Part shown: one piece after another, positions 1-9,891 of the stretch
Layout: every line of letters begins with the position of its first letter
How positions within the stretch are numbered: the stretch's first letter is position 1
Assembly (NCBI GenBank): GCA_001304995.1
Contig: BBZU01000020.1
Location: 1 to 50,085, forward strand
Length of the DNA: 50,085 nt
Source: Clostridia bacterium UC5.1-1D10
GTDB lineage: Bacteria; Bacillota; Clostridia; Lachnospirales; Anaerotignaceae
Reading direction: 5' to 3'
Notes under the pieces: generated by a model
Told to the model about the DNA's origin: nothing
Seen by the model: only the letters and a program-made list of their open reading frames with translations
Database searches by the model: none
Made by a program: the position numbers and the translations under genes

Positions 1-30
1 GTTTCCTTAAATATAGCAAAAGCAAAATTT

Positions 31-60
31 GGTCATGCCCTTTGGGGCATGACCTTTTTT
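31..60 (+). terminator. Rho-independent terminator of an upstream gene
   Basis: A perfect 10-bp stem (GGTCATGCCC / GGGCATGACC, loop TTTG) is followed by six T. It terminates a transcript entering from left of the window. The gene it serves is not present. Confidence 0.85.
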
Positions 61-290
61 GTGCGAGAAACCATACATGACATTGGAAAAACATATTTTT
101 CTGTAAAAAATTGAAAGAAATATTTCCTGTGAAATCATACAGTTCAGTTTCGAAAATTCTTGAAAGCCTTGATTTTACAGGGTTTGCGGCGATTTGGAAA
201 AATAAAGTAACGTCAAAGTGGTTTTTTGTTCAGTGACTATACAAAATAATACTGGACATTCTATGCCTTTGGTATTAGAATAGTGCCATA
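61..290. other. AT-rich intergenic region
   Basis: No open reading frame with a ribosome binding site was found on either strand. The region presumably holds the promoter of the UPF0237 gene, because AT-rich promoter-like words occur around 226-250, but no clean -35/-10 pair with 16-18 bp spacing could be assigned. Confidence 0.4.
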
Positions 291-335
291 AAACAGAAAA
301 CAAGGTGCAGAAAACGCCTTGTTTTTCTGTTTATT
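291..335 (+). terminator. Long hairpin in the leader of the UPF0237 gene
   Basis: An approximately 17-bp stem with an A-rich 5' arm (291-307) and a T-rich 3' arm (315-332) lies about 100 bases before the ACT-domain gene. It could be a bidirectional terminator isolating the downstream operon, or an attenuator in its leader. The sequence does not separate these options. Confidence 0.5.
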
Positions 336-433
336 AAGGGCTTTTTTGCTGGAGCAGACTGCCATTTTGCCAGAATGGACTTTGCCGCAGAAAGGAAATT
401 TTCTTTTTCTAAATTTCAAGGAGGTCAGAAACA

Positions 434-706
434 ATGAAAAAAGCAGTAATTACAGTATTGGGACACGACAAAGTAGGCATTATCGCAAGAGTTTGCACTT
501 TTTTGTCTGAAGCGAATGTGAATATTCTGGACATTTCTCAGACCATCGTGGGCGGATACTTCGATATGGTTATGGTGGTAGACATCACTGGAATGACACA
601 GGACTTCGATAAAGCAGTAGACGGTCTGGCTTCCATCGGGGAAGAAATGGGACTGGCAATCAAAATGCAGCATACAGAAATTTTTGACGCAATGCACCGC
701 ATTTGA
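434..706 (+). CDS. ACT domain protein, UPF0237 family
   Basis: A 90-residue protein that is essentially one ACT domain. It opens with a strand (residues 1-8), then [11 protein letters not shown], the glycine-containing turn and helix typical of amino-acid-sensing ACT domains, and a second beta-alpha-beta unit after [10 protein letters not shown]. The length matches the UPF0237 family. The ATG at 434 follows an AAGGAGGTC ribosome binding site. The stop overlaps the region before the UPF0210 gene, so the two are almost certainly co-transcribed and coupled. ACT domains bind small ligands, often amino acids. The actual ligand and role here are unknown. Confidence 0.9.
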   Translation: MKKAVITVLGHDKVGIIARVCTFLSEANVNILDISQTIVGGYFDMVMVVDITGMTQDFDKAVDGLASIGEEMGLAIKMQHTEIFDAMHRI

Positions 707-723
707 TGGGAGGTCACAAACAG

Positions 724-2082
724 ATGATTACAAGAAATGAAATTTTAGAAACCAATCAGATGATTGACAACGCCAATCTGGACGTGAGAACCATCACAAT
801 GGGTATCAGTCTGCTGGATTGTGCTGACGCGGATATTGATAAGTTTAACGAAAAGGTATACAATAAAATCACCACTTATGCCAAAGATCTGGTAAAAGTC
901 GGTGACGAACTGGCAAAGGAATACGGCGTGCCTGTTGTAAACAAGCGTATTTCCGTAACTCCCATTGCCATTGCAGCAGCTGGCTGCAAAACAGATTCTT
1001 ATGTAAGTATTGCGCAGACATTGGATCGTGCTGCAAAAGCCGTAGGCGTAAACTTCATTGGTGGTTTTTCCGCTCTGGTGCAGAAAGGCTACACCGAAAG
1101 TGACAGAAAACTCATCGCTTCCATTCCCGAAGCTATGGCAGTAACAGACTTCGTTTGTTCTTCCGTAAATATCGGTACTTCTCGTAACGGTATCAACATG
1201 GATGCTGTCAAAGAAATGGGTGAAGTGATCCATAAAACAGCAGAACTGACAAAAGACAGAGAATGCATCGGTTGTGCAAAACTGGTTGTATTCTGCAACG
1301 CCGTAGAAGATAACCCCTTCATGGCAGGTGCTTTCCACGGCGTTGGTGAAGCAGACTGTGCCATCAACGTTGGCGTCAGCGGCCCCGGCGTTGTGAAAAA
1401 AGCACTGGAAGAAGTAAGAGGCGAAGATTTTGAAACACTGTGCGAAACAGTAAAACGTACCGCATTCAAAATCACTCGTGTTGGTCAGATGATCGCAAGA
1501 GAAGCATCCAAACGTCTGAATGTACCTTTTGGTATCATCGACCTTTCTCTGGCACCTACACCTGCTGTTGGTGACAGTATCGCGGAAATCTTTCAGGAAA
1601 TGGGTCTGGCAGAACCCGGCGCACCTGGTACAACTGCAGCTTTGGCTCTGCTGAACGACAACGTGAAAAAAGGCGGCGTTATGGCATCCTCTTACGTTGG
1701 CGGTCTGAGCGGTGCGTTCATTCCTGTCAGCGAAGACCATGGTATGATCGAAGCAGCTGCAAAAGGCGCTTTGACTCTGGAAAAACTGGAAGCTATGACT
1801 TGCGTTTGCTCCGTTGGTCTGGATATGATCGCTGTACCCGGTGATACAACACCTGCAACACTGTCCGGTATCATTGCCGATGAAGCTGCAATCGGTATGG
1901 TGAACAATAAAACAACTGCTGTTCGTCTGATCCCTGTCATCGACAGAGGCGTTGGCGAATCCGTAGAATTTGGTGGTCTGCTGGGTTATGCACCCATTAT
2001 GGCTGTAAACAAATACAGCTGCGAAGACTTTATCGCAAGAGGCGGTAGAATCCCCGCACCTATCCACAGCTTCAAGAACTAA
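724..2082 (+). CDS. UPF0210 (PFL-like, DUF711) family protein
   Basis: A 452-residue soluble protein of the UPF0210/DUF711 family, often annotated as a PFL family protein because of a distant fold relation to pyruvate formate-lyase. Glycine-rich conserved stretches such as GVSGPGVV (about residue 223) and [11 protein letters not shown] fit the family. The ATG at 724 is preferred over the TTG at 703 because GGGAGGT lies 7 bases before it. The 703 start would overlap the ribosome binding site. It directly follows the UPF0237 gene, an arrangement common in Firmicutes that suggests ACT-mediated control of this protein. No reaction is established and none is asserted. Confidence 0.88.
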   Translation: MITRNEILETNQMIDNANLDVRTITMGISLLDCADADIDKFNEKVYNKITTYAKDLVKVGDELAKEYGVPVVNKRISVTPIAIAAAGCKTDSYVSIAQTLDRAAKAVGVNFIGGFSALVQKGYTESDRKLIASIPEAMAVTDFVCSSVNIGTSRNGINMDAVKEMGEVIHKTAELTKDRECIGCAKLVVFCNAVEDNPFMAGAFHGVGEADCAINVGVSGPGVVKKALEEVRGEDFETLCETVKRTAFKITRVGQMIAREASKRLNVPFGIIDLSLAPTPAVGDSIAEIFQEMGLAEPGAPGTTAALALLNDNVKKGGVMASSYVGGLSGAFIPVSEDHGMIEAAAKGALTLEKLEAMTCVCSVGLDMIAVPGDTTPATLSGIIADEAAIGMVNNKTTAVRLIPVIDRGVGESVEFGGLLGYAPIMAVNKYSCEDFIARGGRIPAPIHSFKN

Positions 2083-2140
2083 TGCGCCATTTCGTACATA
2101 AGATAAAAATTCAATTTATTTGAGTGGAGGAAAAATTTCT

Positions 2141-3156
2141 ATGAATTATCAGGAAGTATTGGCTGCGGCTAGAGGAGAAATGGGGCCTTACTGTAAGGTT
2201 TGTCCCGTTTGCAACGGTTTGGCGTGCAAAAATCAGATTCCCGGTCCTGGCGCAAAGGGAATCGGTACAGGCTTTATTCGCAACTATCAGAAATGGCAGG
2301 AAATCTGCGTAAACATGGATACCATTTGCGAAAACAAACCTGTTGACACCAAGTTTGAATTGTTTGGAAAAACTTATGATTATCCGTTCTTTGCTGCACC
2401 CATTGGTGCCATGCAGCTGCACTATGGCGACAAGTATGATGACAACGGATATAACCACATTCTGGTAAAAGCATGTGCGGACAACGGCATTGCGGCATTT
2501 ACTGGCGACGGTACAGACCATAATGTATTCGCTGCTGCATGTGAAGCTATCAAGGCATCCGAAGGCGTGGGTGTTCCTACCATCAAGCCCTGGAATATGG
2601 AACTGGTAAAAGGAAAAATCGACATGGCAAAAGCAGCAGGCGTAAAAATGATCGCTATGGACATTGATGCGGCTGGTCTGCCTTTCCTGAAAAATATGAC
2701 ACCTCCCGCAGGCAGCAAAACTGTGGAAGAACTGAAAGAAATCATTTCTTACGCAGGGGTACCTTTCATCCTGAAAGGCATCATGACTGTAAACGGTGCA
2801 AAGAAAGCACTGGAAGCAGGCGCTACTGGTATCGTTGTTTCCAACCACGGCGGTCGTGTACTGGATCAGTGTCCCGCAACAGCAGAAGTTCTGCCTGAAA
2901 TTGTAGAAGCTGTTGGCGGCAAAATGACTATTCTGGTAGACGGCGGTATCCGTTCCGGTATGGATGTATTCAAAGCTCTGGCTTTGGGTGCAGATGGCGT
3001 ACTGATTGGCCGTCCTTTCGTAAATGTCATTTACGGCGCTGCGGAAGAAGGCGTTGTGGCTCTGGTGGAAAAACTGGGTGCAGAACTGAAAGATACCATG
3101 CAATGTGCGGTGTACATAGCCTGAAGGAAATCACAAAGGACTGCGTACGCAGATAA
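2141..3156 (+). CDS. Alpha-hydroxy-acid oxidising protein, FMN-dependent (C-terminal frameshift)
   Basis: A member of the FMN-dependent (S)-2-hydroxy-acid dehydrogenase/oxidase family (lactate oxidase, glycolate oxidase, LldD). These enzymes oxidise a 2-hydroxy acid to a 2-oxo acid in a TIM barrel. Conserved signatures include VVSNHGGR with the active-site histidine (about residue 240) and LVDGGIRSGMDVFKALALGA plus IGRP for FMN phosphate. The N terminus carries a cysteine cluster (C-x2-C-x2-C-x4-C near residues 14-25) not found in lactate oxidases. The start at 2141 follows GTGGAGG. The frame as written stops at 3124. Restoring one A at about 3103 gives the expected MCGVHSLKEIT ending and a stop at 3156. 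Substrate unknown. Confidence 0.8.
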
Positions 3157-3173
3157 GCGTTTTGATAAAAGTA

Positions 3174-3211
3174 AATCGGAAATTCTCAATTTTTGAGGAT
3201 TTCCGATTTTT
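3174..3211 (+). terminator. Rho-independent terminator
   Basis: A stem of about 13 bp (AATCGGAAATTCTCA with TGAGGATTTCCGATT) is followed by a run of seven T. It ends the transcript of the hydroxy-acid oxidising gene. Confidence 0.85.
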
Positions 3212-3539
3212 TTGCTTTTGCGAGAAAAGAATTTCTACTATTATATATAGGAAGAAACTCCGTATTTGCAGTCAGAGGATGCAGGTATAAAATCTGGAAA
3301 AAATGGGAATATCAAAAGAAAAATAAAAATGTGTGAGGACTTATGAAAGAGGTGCCTTATTTGTGCGTGCAAAAACGGAGAAATTCAGGTATCTATTTTG
3401 TACAAGAGAAACAAAAGAGGGATGCATTATGCAGAAGTACGTGTATACACTTGTTTATTTTGTTTAAGTTTTGCGTGAAATGGACAAATGTTTTTTGTTA
3501 AAATTCTAAGAAATTTTTTTGAAAAATACAAAAAAACTC
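3212..3539. other. Intergenic region upstream of the ribosomal superoperon
   Basis: An AT-rich stretch with no supported gene. A 52-codon reading frame at 3343-3501 has low-complexity, cysteine-rich content and only a weak ribosome binding site, so I do not call it. The str operon genes (rpsL, rpsG, fusA, tuf) that often precede rpsJ are absent. Confidence 0.5.
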
Positions 3540-3568
3540 TTGTCAAATCAGGAAAAGTCGTGTATACT
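3540..3568 (+). promoter_or_regulatory. Sigma-A promoter of the S10 operon
   Basis: TTGTCA (3540-3545) and TATACT (3563-3568) are separated by exactly 17 bp. It faces rpsJ about 250 bases downstream and is the only strong promoter before the superoperon. Confidence 0.85.
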
Positions 3569-3574
3569 TATTTG

Positions 3575-3820
3575 TGTTGTGACATAGAGTGTTGATACGG
3601 AAGGTTGCTGATGGCCGAATTGAGCGGCTTGATGGTTTTTCCGAGGAGCGATGTCCAGTTCAAGAAACCGGGCGACAAGGTCACTGTACTGAATATTTAG
3701 GGTAAGTTATCTCGACAGGATAACTTTGCGTATCTGACGTTGCAGGATACACCCGGATAAGTGTGCAGTCACCACTTGTCGTGCTGAAAGTTAAAGTACG
3801 AAAAGGAGGGGACTTTTTTT
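3575..3820 (+). promoter_or_regulatory. Structured 5' leader of the S10 operon
   Basis: About 250 bases lie between promoter and rpsJ without a gene. Local hairpins include AAGTTATC-TCGACA-GGATAACTT (3703-3725) and GATAAGTG/CACTTGTC (about 3758-3780), plus a longer arm around 3612-3650. In other bacteria the S10 operon is autoregulated through a leader bound by L4. I infer a comparable cis-regulatory RNA here but do not match a named family. Confidence 0.5.
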
Positions 3821-4135
3821 ATGGCTAACCCAAAAATCAGAATCAGTCTCAAAGCTTACGATCACAAGCTGATCGATCAGTCTGCAGCGCAGATCATTGA
3901 AACAGCAAAGAAAACAGGAGCGCAGATCAGTGGTCCTATTCCACTTCCCACTAAGAAGGAAGTTGTGACCATCATCAGAGCAACACACAAATACAAAGAC
4001 TCCAGAGAACAGTTCGAAATGAGAACTCACAAGAGATTGATCGACATTCTGAGCCCTACTGGCAAAACAGCAGACGCCCTGAGCCGTCTGGATCTGCCCG
4101 CAGGCGTAGACATCACACTGAAAGTGATGAAATAA
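3821..4135 (+). CDS. rpsJ: 30S ribosomal protein S10
   Basis: A 104-residue S10, the full family length, beginning [18 protein letters not shown] and containing [16 protein letters not shown] and the THKRLIDI stretch. It sits in the 30S head and, as NusE, joins antitermination complexes. The ATG follows AAAGGAGGGG. It is the first gene of the superoperon, preceded by a long leader. A 171-base gap to rplC is unusually wide for this operon and contains a small hairpin (CTCTC-AAAA-GAGAG near 4260) before the rplC ribosome binding site. Confidence 0.97.
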   Translation: MANPKIRISLKAYDHKLIDQSAAQIIETAKKTGAQISGPIPLPTKKEVVTIIRATHKYKDSREQFEMRTHKRLIDILSPTGKTADALSRLDLPAGVDITLKVMK

Positions 4136-4306
4136 GATCACGGAAATCACAGACGGAAGCAACGACCGCTGATTTCAAATAAAAGAAATTATCCAAAACA
4201 CTCGGTTTATATAAGAAACATCTTCATGCAAGACTCTTATATGAATCTAGTATGATTACTCTCAAAAGAGAGCAATCCGCTGTAGAAACTTAGGAGGTGC
4301 AACTAC

Positions 4307-4935
4307 ATGAAAAAGGCTATTATGGCTAAGAAAATCGGTATGACACAGGTTTCACAGAAAACGGTGCACTGGTACCGGTTACCGTTCTTGAAGCAGGCCC
4401 CTGCGTTGTAATCCAGAAGAAAACAATGGAAAACGACGGCTATGAAGCAATCCAGGTTGGTTTCAAGGATGCAAAAGCAAAAAAAGTAAACAAACCCGCA
4501 AAAGGTCATTTCGACAAAGCAGGCGTAGCTGCTAAGAAATACCTGAAAGAATTCAGACTGGAAGACACAAGCGCATACGAAGTTGGCGCTGAAATCAAAG
4601 CTGACGTATTCGCAGCAGGCGACAAAGTAGACGCAAGCGGCGTTTCCAAAGGTAAAGGCTTCCAGAGCACAATTAAGAGATATAACGCACAGAGAGGTCC
4701 CATGGGTCATGGTTCCAAATCTCACAGAGTAGTTGGTTCCATGGGTTCTTCCGCTACACCCAGCCGTGTTAAAAAAGGCAAAAGAATGCCTGGTCACATG
4801 GGTAGCGTAAAAGTAACCATCCAGAACCTTGAAATCGTTCGTGCTGATGCAGAAAAGAACCTGCTGCTGATCAAAGGCGCAGTTCCCGGCCCTAAAGGTT
4901 CTGTTCTGGTAATCAAAGACAGCGTAAAGGCTTGA
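4307..4935 (+). CDS. rplC: 50S ribosomal protein L3 (single-base frameshift)
   Basis: L3 binds near the 5' and 3' ends of 23S rRNA and starts large-subunit assembly. The ATG at 4307 follows TAGGAGGTGC. The opening frame reads [15 protein letters not shown], then breaks at 4349-4352. Adding one T to GTTT gives [18 protein letters not shown] and joins the rest, which contains [10 protein letters not shown] and the MPGHMG motif. The repaired length is 209 residues, normal for L3. Because L3 is essential and nothing else in it is degraded, the break is most likely a sequence error. Confidence 0.93.
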
Positions 4936-4962
4936 TAAACTTTACGAAAGGAGGAAACTAAC

Positions 4963-5583
4963 ATGGCAAACGTTGCAGTAATGAACATGAATGGCGAACA
5001 GGTAGGCAACATCGACCTGAACGACGCTATTTTCGGAATAGAAGCAAATGAACATGTGATGCACCTGGCAGTAGTTCAGTATCTGGCTAACCAGAGACAG
5101 GGCACACAGAGCACAAAAACACGTGCAGAAGTACGTGGCGGTGGTAGAAAACCTTGGAGACAGAAAGGCACAGGTAGAGCAAGACACGGCTCCATCCGTT
5201 CCCCTCAGTGGGTTGGCGGTGGCGTAGTATTCGCTCCCAAGCCGAGAGATTACTCCTTCAAACTGAACAAAAAAGTAAAAAGACTGGCACTGCAGTCCGC
5301 ACTGTCTACAAAAGTTGCTGAAGGTAAAATCATCGTTCTGGATGAACTGAACCTGGCAGAAGTTAAGACAAAAGATATGGCTAAAGTACTGGCTAACATC
5401 AACTGCGGCAAAGCGCTGATCGTTATGGATGGTACAAACACAAACGTAATGCTGTCCGCTAGAAACATCCCTGATGTAAAAACAGCTTCCGTAAGCACAA
5501 TCAACGTTTACGACCTGCTGAAATACAACACACTGGTTGTAACAAAAGACGCGGTAGCGAAAATCGAGGAGGTGTACGCATAA
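4963..5583 (+). CDS. rplD: 50S ribosomal protein L4
   Basis: L4, 206 residues, lies along the peptide exit tunnel. The internal extended loop is recognisable as [29 protein letters not shown] around residues 48-75, followed by the globular part. In several bacteria L4 also represses its own operon through the leader RNA. The ATG follows AAAGGAGG. The stop TAA shares its last A with the ATG of rplW (TAATG), which indicates translational coupling. Confidence 0.97.
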   Translation: MANVAVMNMNGEQVGNIDLNDAIFGIEANEHVMHLAVVQYLANQRQGTQSTKTRAEVRGGGRKPWRQKGTGRARHGSIRSPQWVGGGVVFAPKPRDYSFKLNKKVKRLALQSALSTKVAEGKIIVLDELNLAEVKTKDMAKVLANINCGKALIVMDGTNTNVMLSARNIPDVKTASVSTINVYDLLKYNTLVVTKDAVAKIEEVYA

Positions 5584-5882
5584 TGGCAGATCTGAAATAT
5601 TATGACGTAATCTTGAGACCCGTTATCACAGAAAACAGTATGGCTGTTCTGGATGATAAAAAATATACTTTCCTGGTTCATCCCGAAGCTACAAAAGCTC
5701 AGGTAAAAGAAGCAGTTGAAAAAATGTTCGAAGGCGCGAAGGTAGCAGCTGTTAACACAATGAATTACAGCGGCAAACCCAAAAGAAGAGGTTATATCTT
5801 CGGCAAAACAAAGAAATTCAAAAAAGCAGTTGTGAAACTGGCTGCTGACAGCAAAGACATCGAAATCTTCCAGGGTATGTAA
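5583..5882 (+). CDS. rplW: 50S ribosomal protein L23
   Basis: L23, 99 residues, surrounds the exit of the ribosomal tunnel and is a docking point for trigger factor and signal recognition particle. It shows the expected opening YYDVILRPVITENSM and the KPKRRGYIFGKTKKFKKAVV stretch. The ribosome binding site GAGGAGGTG lies inside the end of rplD, and the start overlaps the rplD stop by one base. Confidence 0.96.
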   Translation: MADLKYYDVILRPVITENSMAVLDDKKYTFLVHPEATKAQVKEAVEKMFEGAKVAAVNTMNYSGKPKRRGYIFGKTKKFKKAVVKLAADSKDIEIFQGM

Positions 5883-5956
5883 TCCGGAAGGCACTTGAAC
5901 GAAAAACACACGGAAACGTGTAGACAGATAATCACTTATCGAAAGGAGTGGAAAAA

Positions 5957-6787
5957 ATGGCAATTAAAAGATATAAGCCATATACACCGTCCAGAAGACA
6001 CATGACAGTGTCCGCATTTGATGAAATCACAAAATCCACACCCGAGAAATCTCTGGTGGTACACCTGAAGAAAAACTCCGGTAGAAATAACCAGGGTAAA
6101 ATCACAGTTCGTCACAAAGGCGGCGGCGCTGCGATCAAATACAGACTGGTAGACTTCAAACGTAACAAAGATGGTATTCCTGCAACAGTAAAAGCAATCG
6201 AATACGATCCTAACAGAACAGCAAACATCGCTCTGATCGTTTACGCTGACGGTACAAAATCCTACATTCTGGCTCCTGTTGGCCTGAAAGTTGGCGATCA
6301 TGTAATGAACGGCCCCGAAGCCGAAGTTAAACTGGGCAACACACTGCCTATGAGCATGATCCCCGTTGGTGCAAGCATCCACAATATCGAAATGAAACCC
6401 GGCAAAGGCGGCCAGCTGGTTCGTTCCGCTGGTAACGTTGCACAGCTGATGGCAAAAGAAGGCAAATATGCAACAGTTAAACTGCCCTCCGGCGAAATGA
6501 GACTGCTGCCCATCGAATGCAGAGCAACAATCGGTCAGGTTGGCAACATCGACCACGAACTGGTTCACATCGGTAAAGCAGGTAGAAAACGTCACATGGG
6601 TATCAGACCTACTGTAAGAGGTTCCGTAATGAACCCTAACGATCACCCTCACGGTGGTGGTGAAGGTAGAGCACCTATCGGTCGTCCATCTCCTATGACA
6701 CCTTGGGGCAAACCTGCAATGGGCTACAAAACAAGAAACAAACACAAAGCTTCCAACAAATATATCATTCGTCGTAGAAACGGCTAA
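5957..6787 (+). CDS. rplB: 50S ribosomal protein L2
   Basis: L2, 276 residues, is needed for subunit joining and peptidyl-transferase structure. The conserved carboxy-terminal signature [17 protein letters not shown] is present near residue 225. I chose the ATG at 5957 ([14 protein letters not shown], the usual L2 start) over the one at 5948, because GAAAGGAGTGG lies at proper distance before it. Confidence 0.97.
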   Translation: MAIKRYKPYTPSRRHMTVSAFDEITKSTPEKSLVVHLKKNSGRNNQGKITVRHKGGGAAIKYRLVDFKRNKDGIPATVKAIEYDPNRTANIALIVYADGTKSYILAPVGLKVGDHVMNGPEAEVKLGNTLPMSMIPVGASIHNIEMKPGKGGQLVRSAGNVAQLMAKEGKYATVKLPSGEMRLLPIECRATIGQVGNIDHELVHIGKAGRKRHMGIRPTVRGSVMNPNDHPHGGGEGRAPIGRPSPMTPWGKPAMGYKTRNKHKASNKYIIRRRNG

Positions 6788-6840
6788 TGAATTTCGATGT
6801 GCCGCATGAGCACAGAGCATGAAACAAGGAGGATGAAATA

Positions 6841-7125
6841 ATGAGCAGATCACTGAAAAAGGGACCTTTCGCTGACGATCATCTGCTGAAGAAAATCGAC
6901 GCAATGAACGCAGCGGGCGAAAAGAACGTAATCAAAACATGGTCTCGCCGTTCTACAATCTACCCCGATATGATCGGTCATACAATCGCGGTTTATGACG
7001 GCAGAAGACATGTTCCTGTATATATCACAGAAGACATGGTTGGCCACAAACTGGGCGAATTCGCTCTGACAAGAACTTACAGAGGCCACGGCAAAGACGC
7101 AGAAAAGAAATCCAGAGTTCGGTAA
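6841..7125 (+). CDS. rpsS: 30S ribosomal protein S19
   Basis: S19, 94 residues, in the 30S head near S13 and the A site. The sequence begins [18 protein letters not shown] and includes [21 protein letters not shown] and [18 protein letters not shown], all hallmark stretches. The ATG follows AAGGAGGATG. The gene is complete and in the normal position between rplB and rplV. Confidence 0.97.
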   Translation: MSRSLKKGPFADDHLLKKIDAMNAAGEKNVIKTWSRRSTIYPDMIGHTIAVYDGRRHVPVYITEDMVGHKLGEFALTRTYRGHGKDAEKKSRVR

Positions 7126-7155
7126 TAGAGTTTAAAACGAAAGGAGGTTTCGTTC

Positions 7156-7545
7156 ATGGCAAAAGGTCATAGAAGCCAAATTAAGAAAGAAAGAAACATT
7201 GCAACACAGGAAAAAAGACCCCACGCTACTGCTAAATATGTAGGTATCCCTGCAACAAAAGCAAAAATCGTTTTGGATCAGATCAAAGGCAAAGACGTTG
7301 TAACAGCAGCAGCGATGTTGAATTATTCTCCAAGATATGCTTCTGAAATCATTGCGAAAGTTCTGAAATCCGCAATGGCAAACGCAGAAAACAACTTGGG
7401 TATGGACGTGAGCAAACTGTATGTAGAAGAGGTAAGTGCAGATCAGGGTCCTACAATGAAGAGAATCCGCCCCAGAGCACAGGGCAGAGCTTACCGCATT
7501 CTGAAAAGATCTTGCCACATTTCCATCATTCTCAATGAGAGATAA
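7156..7545 (+). CDS. rplV: 50S ribosomal protein L22
   Basis: L22, 129 residues, with its extended hairpin lining the peptide exit tunnel near the macrolide site. The long loop is visible as [17 protein letters not shown] near residues 95-112, followed by HISIIL. The N terminus carries about 18 extra basic residues ([21 protein letters not shown] region), as in some Clostridia. The ATG follows AAAGGAGG. Confidence 0.95.
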   Translation: MAKGHRSQIKKERNIATQEKRPHATAKYVGIPATKAKIVLDQIKGKDVVTAAAMLNYSPRYASEIIAKVLKSAMANAENNLGMDVSKLYVEEVSADQGPTMKRIRPRAQGRAYRILKRSCHISIILNER

Positions 7546-7556
7546 GGAGGTACACA

Positions 7557-8216
7557 ATGGGACAGAAAGTAAATCCACATGGATTAAGAGTCGGTATCAT
7601 CAAAGACTGGGATACCAAATGGTATGCTGAAAAAGACTTTGCTGATTACCTGGTAGAAGACGTTAAAATCAGAAAATTCATCAAAAAGAAACTCTACGTA
7701 GCAGGCGTTTCCAAAATCGCTATCGAAAGAACAGCTGGCCGCGTAAAGATTAGCGTATATACAGCAAAACCCGGTATCGTAATCGGTAAAAATGGTCAGG
7801 CAATCGAAGAATTGAAGGCTGAAATCCAGAAGATGACAAGCCAGAAGGTTGCTGTGAACATCGAAGAAATCAAAAGACCCGAAACAGACGCTCAGCTGGT
7901 TGCTGAAAGAATCGCACTGGATCTGGAAAACCGTGTAACATTCCGTCGTGCAATGAAACAGGCAATGGGCAGAACAATGAAATTCGGTGCTAAAGGTATC
8001 AAAACAGCAGTAAGCGGTCGTCTGGGCGGCGCTGATATTGCTCGTACTGAAAGCTACCATGACGGTACCATCCCCCTGCAGACACTGCGCGCAGACATCG
8101 ACTACGGCTTCGCAGAAGCTGATACAACATACGGCAAACTGGGCGTAAAGGTTTGGATTTACAAAGGTGAGGTACTTCCTGTAAAAGCAGCGAAAAAGGA
8201 AGGAGGCGCTAAGTAA
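7557..8216 (+). CDS. rpsC: 30S ribosomal protein S3
   Basis: S3, 219 residues, forms part of the mRNA entry channel. It starts [17 protein letters not shown] and contains a KH RNA-binding domain with the GxxG loop in [16 protein letters not shown] (about residues 68-83). The C-terminal domain has [12 protein letters not shown]. The start follows AAGGAGG, 11 bases after the rplV stop. Confidence 0.97.
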   Translation: MGQKVNPHGLRVGIIKDWDTKWYAEKDFADYLVEDVKIRKFIKKKLYVAGVSKIAIERTAGRVKISVYTAKPGIVIGKNGQAIEELKAEIQKMTSQKVAVNIEEIKRPETDAQLVAERIALDLENRVTFRRAMKQAMGRTMKFGAKGIKTAVSGRLGGADIARTESYHDGTIPLQTLRADIDYGFAEADTTYGKLGVKVWIYKGEVLPVKAAKKEGGAK

Positions 8217-8218
8217 TT

Positions 8219-8656
8219 ATGTTAATGCCTAAAAGAGTAAAACATCGTAAACAGCAGAGAGGTTCTATGAAAGGCCGCGCTTACAGAGGTAACAAAGTTA
8301 CTTACGGCGACTTCGGTATCATGGCTATGGAACCCACATGGATCACATCCAATCAGATCGAAGCAGCTCGTGTTGCGATGACAAGACATATTAAACGTGG
8401 CGGTGACGTTTGGATCAAAATCTTCCCTGACAAACCCGTTTCCGCAAAACCTATCGGTACTCGTATGGGTTCCGGTAAAGGCGCTCCCGAATATTGGGTA
8501 GCAGTAGTAAAACCCGGCAGAGTTATGTTTGAAATCGGCGGCGTTGCAGAAGAAACAGCAAGAGAAGCACTGAGACTGGCAATCCACAAACTGCCCATCA
8601 AGTGCAAAATCGTTTCCAAGGCAGAAGCAGCAGAAATGGCAGGTGATCATCAGTGA
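8219..8656 (+). CDS. rplP: 50S ribosomal protein L16
   Basis: L16, 145 residues, sits at the A-site tRNA elbow. Signature regions are [18 protein letters not shown] at the start, [22 protein letters not shown], and [21 protein letters not shown]. The start ATG at 8219 is two bases after the rpsC stop, and its ribosome binding site GGAGG lies in rpsC. The final four bases overlap the GTG start of rpmC. Confidence 0.97.
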   Translation: MLMPKRVKHRKQQRGSMKGRAYRGNKVTYGDFGIMAMEPTWITSNQIEAARVAMTRHIKRGGDVWIKIFPDKPVSAKPIGTRMGSGKGAPEYWVAVVKPGRVMFEIGGVAEETAREALRLAIHKLPIKCKIVSKAEAAEMAGDHQ

Positions 8657-8862
8657 AAACAAAAGGTTATGTAAGTGAATTGATGGGTAAAACTGCTGAT
8701 GAATTACAGAAGGACCTTGTTTCCGCTAAAAAAGAACTGTTCAACCTGAGATTCCAGAACGCAACAAATCAGTTGGATAACACAGCAAGAATCAAGGAAG
8801 TTCGTAAGAACATCGCAAGAATCCAGACAGTAATGACACAGAAAGCAAGAGAAGTAAAATAA
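8653..8862 (+). CDS. rpmC: 50S ribosomal protein L29
   Basis: L29, 69 residues, a two-helix protein near the tunnel exit. [33 protein letters not shown] is typical of the family (cited in part: [16 protein letters not shown]). The start is GTG at 8653 in a GTGA overlap with the rplP stop, with a GGCAGGTGA ribosome binding site. Coupled translation with L16 is expected. Confidence 0.94.
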   Translation: MKTKGYVSELMGKTADELQKDLVSAKKELFNLRFQNATNQLDNTARIKEVRKNIARIQTVMTQKAREVK

Positions 8863-8894
8863 TAAACACGGTTTAGCGAAAGGAGGCACACAAC

Positions 8895-9152
8895 GTGGAA
8901 GAAAGAAATCTTCGTAAAACCAGAATCGGTAGAGTAGTCAGCGACAAGATGGACAAAACAATCGTAGTTGCTGTGGAAGATAAAGTAAAACACCCTTTGT
9001 ATGGTAAGATCGTAAACAGAACTTACAAGCTGAAAGCCCATGACGAAAACAACGAATGCGGTATCGGCGACCGTGTAAAGGTTATGGAAACAAGACCTCT
9101 GTCCAAAGACAAGAGATGGAGACTTGTAAGCATCATCGAAAAAGCAAAATAA
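8895..9152 (+). CDS. rpsQ: 30S ribosomal protein S17
   Basis: S17, 85 residues, an early-binding OB-fold protein of the 30S body. It contains the expected [17 protein letters not shown] and HPLYGKIV stretches and the [14 protein letters not shown] ending. The start codon is GTG at 8895, 9 bases after AAAGGAGG. The gene is intact. Confidence 0.95.
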   Translation: MEERNLRKTRIGRVVSDKMDKTIVVAVEDKVKHPLYGKIVNRTYKLKAHDENNECGIGDRVKVMETRPLSKDKRWRLVSIIEKAK

Positions 9153-9175
9153 TCCTGCAGAGAGGAGGAATTTAG

Positions 9176-9544
9176 ATGGTTCAGCAAGAAACCAGATTGA
9201 AAGTAGCAGACAATTCAGGAGCAAAAGAACTCCTTTGCATCAGAGTACTGGGTGGTTCCACCAGAAGATATGCAGGAGTTGGCGATATTATCGTAGCTGC
9301 AGTTAAAGACGCAACACCCGGCGGTGTTGTTAAAAAAGGCGACGTTGTAAAAGCAGTAGTCGTTAGAACCGTTCATCCCGTAGGCAGAGCAGACGGCAGC
9401 TATATCAGATTCGACGAAAACGCAGCAGTTATCATCAAAGATGACAAAAACCCCAGAGGTACTCGTATCTTCGGGCCCGTTGCAAGAGAGCTGAGAGAGA
9501 AACAGTTCATGAAGATTCTTTCTCTGGCACCGGAAGTATTATAA
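9176..9544 (+). CDS. rplN: 50S ribosomal protein L14
   Basis: L14, 122 residues, exactly the family length. It sits at the subunit interface and is the binding site of the silencing factor RsfS. Features are [16 protein letters not shown] at the start and [19 protein letters not shown] near the end. The second residue is valine where isoleucine is common. The ATG follows AGAGGAGG. Confidence 0.97.
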   Translation: MVQQETRLKVADNSGAKELLCIRVLGGSTRRYAGVGDIIVAAVKDATPGGVVKKGDVVKAVVVRTVHPVGRADGSYIRFDENAAVIIKDDKNPRGTRIFGPVARELREKQFMKILSLAPEVL

Positions 9545-9557
9545 GGAGGTGTGCTAG

Positions 9558-9869
9558 GTGGCTAACATGAAATTGAAAACAGGTGACAAAGTTGTTGTCA
9601 TCGCTGGTAAAGACAAAGGCAAAGAAGGCAAGATCCTTCATGTAGATAGAAAAAACAACCGTGTCATCGTTGAAGGCGTAAACATGATTTCCAAACACAC
9701 AAAACCCTCCATGCAGAATCAGCAGGGCGGCATCGTGAAAAAAGAAGGTTCCATCCACGCTTCCAACGTAATGTACCTGCACAACGGCAAAGCAACACGC
9801 CTGGGTGCAATGATCAAAGACGGTAAAAAAGTAAGAGTAGCGAAAAAAACAGGCGAAGTTATCGACTAA
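9558..9869 (+). CDS. rplX: 50S ribosomal protein L24
   Basis: L24, 103 residues, an assembly initiator with an N-terminal KOW motif visible in [18 protein letters not shown] (residues 9-26). I take the GTG at 9558 as start because AAGGAGGT is 7 bases before it. An in-frame ATG at 9567 is the alternative and would shorten the protein by three residues. The gene is intact. Confidence 0.94.
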   Translation: MANMKLKTGDKVVVIAGKDKGKEGKILHVDRKNNRVIVEGVNMISKHTKPSMQNQQGGIVKKEGSIHASNVMYLHNGKATRLGAMIKDGKKVRVAKKTGEVID

Positions 9870-9891
9870 TCCCTGTGAAAGGAGGTAAACA

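Noticed and set aside
319-510. 63-codon frame upstream of and overlapping the UPF0237 gene
   Set aside because: It overlaps the real start and its ribosome binding site in another frame and has no ribosome binding site of its own.
745-2067. A 440-codon open frame on the minus strand opposite the UPF0210 gene, and similar long minus-strand frames opposite ribosomal genes
   Set aside because: They lie fully within well-supported plus-strand genes, are rich in cysteine, phenylalanine and histidine as antisense frames usually are, and lack ribosome binding sites.
3343-3501. 52-codon frame in the gap before the S10 promoter
   Set aside because: Weak ribosome binding site, low-complexity content and no sign of a domain. 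It sits in AT-rich DNA where chance frames are common.
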